Source: Chamaecyparis obtusa (Eukaryota; Streptophyta; Pinopsida; Cupressales; Cupressaceae). From it: DNA of 64,000 nucleotides. This document shows positions 60,791 through 64,000 of the stretch, one piece after another. Made by a program: the position numbers and the translations under genes. The DNA lies in NCBI GenBank assembly GCA_027943335.1, contig BSBK01002799.1:1321001-1385000 (forward strand), read 5' to 3'. Every line of letters starts with the position of its first letter. Position 1 is the first letter of the stretch. The notes under the pieces were generated by a model. The model saw only the letters and a list, made by a program, of their open reading frames with translations. It ran no database searches and had not been told where the DNA came from.

Positions 60791-61717
60791 AAGTTGCAAA
60801 TGTAATAGAGTAGTTTTTTAATGGTGAATGTGTGACTGTCTTAGAAAATTACAATCTCAGTACGAGGACCATATCTCACAAATGCACTGTTGGATTTTGC
60901 TGAATTTGAGATATGTTGGTAATAAACAAATTTAGAAGAATCTCATCGGAGGGATTGGAAAGAAAATGTCAGGTTCAAAAGTTATGACCGAATGTGTATA
61001 GGTCTATGTAGATTTCTGAACAAAGAGAGTTCTTTGATTAAAAGCTACAAACATTTTTTTATAGTGCAAATAAAAAAAGGATCATTACATTAATCAAGAG
61101 ATGAGTATTCCATGTTGATTAATGTTCATAAATTTTTTATGTAGTTATTAAATCATACTATAACATTGGGATAGAAAATATTGTATGCTTTTATCATTAA
61201 TATTTCTTTGAGATAATATAGTTTAGTGAGCTATTTGTAATCTCTCTCTCTAACATACCTTCAGGACAAAAGCACAAGATAATTTCATTCAAGGGAGAAA
61301 TAACTTGATGCTTGCAAACAAATTGATGATTGAGACTAGATGCAAAGAGAGTCTAATATTTAAAAAGAGGAGAAGAGGTTGATAGAAGAACTTGAGCTTT
61401 AGAGGGAGCACATAGAGGATGTGATTAAATCAACTTGTGACAATCTTGAGCATATTGATTGAGAGGGAGTTCACTATTGAAGGTGAAACATTTATGAGGT
61501 AAACTGATATAATTAATAATTATACTTATGAATTATGAATGTTTTTAATGGCCCTACCCCCTATGTAAATCATGAGGAAGTGACAACTTCCAAATGATTA
61601 TCACTTGTATTTGTAAAAGTTATTGTGAGGTGACGATCTTACAATAACTTGACCTTCTATTGTGATAGACATCTTGTGATGGATGAAACCGGTCATAATT
61701 GATAGAACTTTTGGATA

Positions 61718-62110
61718 GAATCACCAATGGAGGCAATCCACACCAAAGCTTGTGAGTTTGTGAATAGAATCACCAATGGAGGCAATTCACACGAGAGCTT
61801 GTGGATAGAATTGCCAATGGAGGCAATCTACACCAAAGCTCATGAGTTTGTGAATAGAATCGCCAATGGAGGCAATTCACACGAGAGGTTATGGATAGAA
61901 TCACCGATGGAGGCAATCCACACCAAAGCTTGTGAGTTTGTGAATAGAATCGTTGATCGAGGGAATTCACATGAGAGCTTGTGGATAGAATTATCGATGG
62001 AGGCAATCCACACTAAAGCTCATGAGTTTGTGGATAGAATCACCGATGGAGGCAATCCACACAAGAGCTTGTGGATCAAATCGCTGATGGAGGCAATCCA
62101 CATATTGAGA
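61718..62110 (+). repeat. 90-bp higher-order minisatellite
   Basis: About 4.5 copies of a 90-bp unit, each made of two related halves of about 49 and 41 bp that begin GAATCACC(A/G)ATGGAGGCAA. Because 90 is a multiple of three, one frame stays open for 132 codons (61727-62125) with a 30-residue repeat. I regard the ORF as a by-product rather than a gene. Confidence 0.92.
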
Positions 62111-62222
62111 CTATGTTTCTATTGACTACATCTTGAGGATGATCCCTTTATTTCTTACATCATATGATTGATGTTGCCAAGTGTCATAAGTGTTGACATG
62201 GATTGATTTATCCTCCCTAGCT

Positions 62223-62231
62223 AAGAGGGAG
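62223..62231 (+). promoter_or_regulatory. polypurine tract of the small LTR element
   Basis: AAGAGGGAG immediately before TGTTGATATT. Confidence 0.75.
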
Positions 62232-62471
62232 TGTTGATATTTGTAGCATCGGTCAGATAAATAATATTGACTATATGATTATTATGAAAAATGATTTATT
62301 ATATATATATATATATATATATAATAATAATTGATATTAATATATATATTGATATATGTATATATAAAGTTAGATTATAATTATTCTCATAATAACTAAA
62401 AAGGTAAATTGATAAAATATATATTATTAATATGATGTAAATATTAGAGAAATTAATATAATACTCAAGAG

Positions 62472-62526
<55 letters not shown>

Positions 62527-62661
62527 TATATAATCATTATTATCATTATATTAACTATATAATAATGAATAGACATGTCCCATGAAGGGATATGTATATT
62601 GATATATGTATATATAAAGTTAGATTATAATTATTCTCATAATAACTAAAAAGTTAAATTG

Positions 62662-62733
<72 letters not shown>

Positions 62734-62900
62734 CATTATTATCATTATATTAACTATATAATAATGAATAGACATGTCCCATGAAGGGATATGTCTCTTC
62801 TTGGCTCATTCTCAATATAAATGCAAGAGATTGTTGCATTTGAAAAACATATACAATGAGATAGTGTTATTACATTTGCAATGATCCTAAAACATTAACA
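62232..62900 (+). repeat. 3' LTR of the small LTR element, internally duplicated
   Basis: Starts TGTTGATATTTG and ends CATTAACA. A segment from TGATATATGTATATA to ACATGTCCCATGAAGGG occurs twice in tandem (about 62354-62590 and 62597-62790), each with a TA run inside. Confidence 0.85.
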
Positions 62901-62901
62901 A

Positions 62902-64000
62902 TTGAAGGCAAGTAAATATGTGATATCTCAGGGTATTCTATATAAGAGGGGCACAGATGGAACCTTCCTTAGGTATGTAGATGCTGAGTAGAAAAAAGAG
63001 TTATTGAAGGCATTTCATGATGAAGCTTGTGGAGGACACTACTCCTCAACCATGACGTCATTTAAGATTCTTAGGAATCACTTTAACTAGCCTAGAATGT
63101 TCAAGGATGCATACCAGTATGTCTGCAATTGTGAAAAATGTCAACTTTTCACTGGGAGACCCCATCTTGCCGCCTTGCTCCTTAAACCTGTGATTGTTGT
63201 TGAACCTTTCAAGCAATGGGGAATAGACTTTGGGGGACCTTTGAATCCCCCATCTAGCACTGGGCATGTTTACATTCTCACAACCACCAATTATTTTACC
63301 AAGTGGGTGGAAGCAGTCCCCACTAAAAAAGAAAACTCATAGGTTGTGTGTGAGTTTCTTTTAAATTACATTTTTGTTAGGTTTGGTGTACCAATTAAGA
63401 TAGTCGCAAATAATGCTACGTATTTTTCTTCTAAAGAGATCTCGGCTTTTTGTTATGAACATGGCATATCTTTAGCTCACTCTTCTAATTATTTCCTATA
63501 AGGGAACGGTCAAGCGGAATCTAGTAATATGAACTTGGTGGAAATAATTAAAAAATTAATGGATGACAATCCCCGTGAATAGCATAAGAAGATGTATGAA
63601 GCTTTATGGGTAGATCAAACTACTTTGAAGCGAGCAATTGGGATGGTTTCCTTTGAACTAGTGTATGGAATAGGAGTTTATGTATCTTTGCCTCTAGAAC
63701 TTTCCACAGCTAAGCTCCAAGTTGTCATCGAAGATCAATACTTTAAAGACCCCCTGGAGAAACATGTCATGCATTTGAGTAGACTGGAAGAAGAAAGAGA
63801 TGATTTGAAAGATCATATTACAAGGCATCCGCTTAAAGTAAAACATATTTTTGACATGTGAGCGTGGCCTTGTAATTTTATGAAGGGTGATGAAGTGCTA
63901 TTATGGGATAAAAGACGGGCACCCAAAGGGTCTCATAGGAAATTTGAGTCTTTGTGGAAAGGTCCCTTCATCATTTCTAAAGCTCTTGGTTCAAATGCTT
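62902..64000 (+). pseudogene. gypsy integrase, probably of the second gypsy element
   Basis: Homology resumes with LKASKYVISQGILYKRGTDG directly after the small element's LTR. The HHCC zinc-binding region (FHDEACGGHY... CNCEKC, to about 63140) is followed by the integrase core with GIDFGG (first Asp) and TKWVEAVP. The second catalytic position reads ANNATYF, so its Asp is lost. GNGQAES (third, Glu) is kept. Stops include TAG about 62990, TAG 63340 and TAA 63499. The C-terminal DEVLLWDKRR / GPFIISKAL region runs off the window. Confidence 0.85.

Noticed and set aside
61727..62125. Regular 90-bp repeats considered as a CRISPR-like array or gene
   Set aside because: There are no unique spacers, the context is a plant LTR element, and the open frame follows from the unit length.

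Overview
This is plant nuclear DNA, most likely from a large-genome seed plant. A gymnosperm such as a conifer is my best guess, with moderate confidence. The reasons are dense nested LTR retrotransposons, long AT-rich spacers, long (TA)n tracts, and only two traces of ordinary host genes. Nothing in the window looks bacterial, organellar or like an intact virus.

Layout. 1-2.5 kb: a decayed single-frame transposon-associated ORF. 5.6-22.3 kb: a complete 16.7 kb Ty3/gypsy element of the Tat type, with 845-bp LTRs and a perfect 5-bp target duplication (ACAGC). 24.4-25.1 kb: the intact last exon of a cytosolic HSP101/ClpB chaperone gene. 28.7-29.1 kb: two exons of a decayed MFS-transporter-like gene (minus strand). 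30.3-34.5 kb: a non-autonomous LTR element with 1.02-kb LTRs and a decayed non-pol cargo ORF. 37.4-38.7 kb: an unknown minus-strand decayed ORF. 40.0-46.9 kb: a complete but decayed Ty1/copia element on the minus strand. 47.2-50.1 kb: another cargo-type decayed ORF containing a 429-bp tandem duplication. 51-55.6 kb: gag to RNase H of a second Ty3/gypsy element, whose probable integrase lies at 62.9-64 kb. Between these lie an unknown Ser/Pro-rich decayed ORF and a small coding-poor LTR element (about 60.0-62.9 kb) carrying a 90-bp minisatellite.

The main discovery candidate is inside the 16.7-kb element. Downstream of pol, on the opposite strand, it carries a spliced gene for a plant mobile domain (PMD, MAIN/MAIL-like) protein. 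I can place a short Arg-rich exon 1 (20774-20700), a consensus donor, a 792-nt intron, an acceptor, and a PMD exon in matching phase (19907 to about 18208). The intron holds a CpG-rich degenerate array with a unit of about 20 bp. The same array lies in inverted orientation in the sense leader, just after the primer binding site. The ends of the full-length RNA could therefore pair with each other, and sense and antisense leaders share a common cis-element. The gag-pol also has a G-patch motif between protease and RT, and dual RNase H domains of which the first has lost a catalytic Asp.

Across the window, decay is mostly by in-frame stop codons with few frameshifts. In several elements TAG predominates, which fits deamination of methylated CAG sites, but this is inference.
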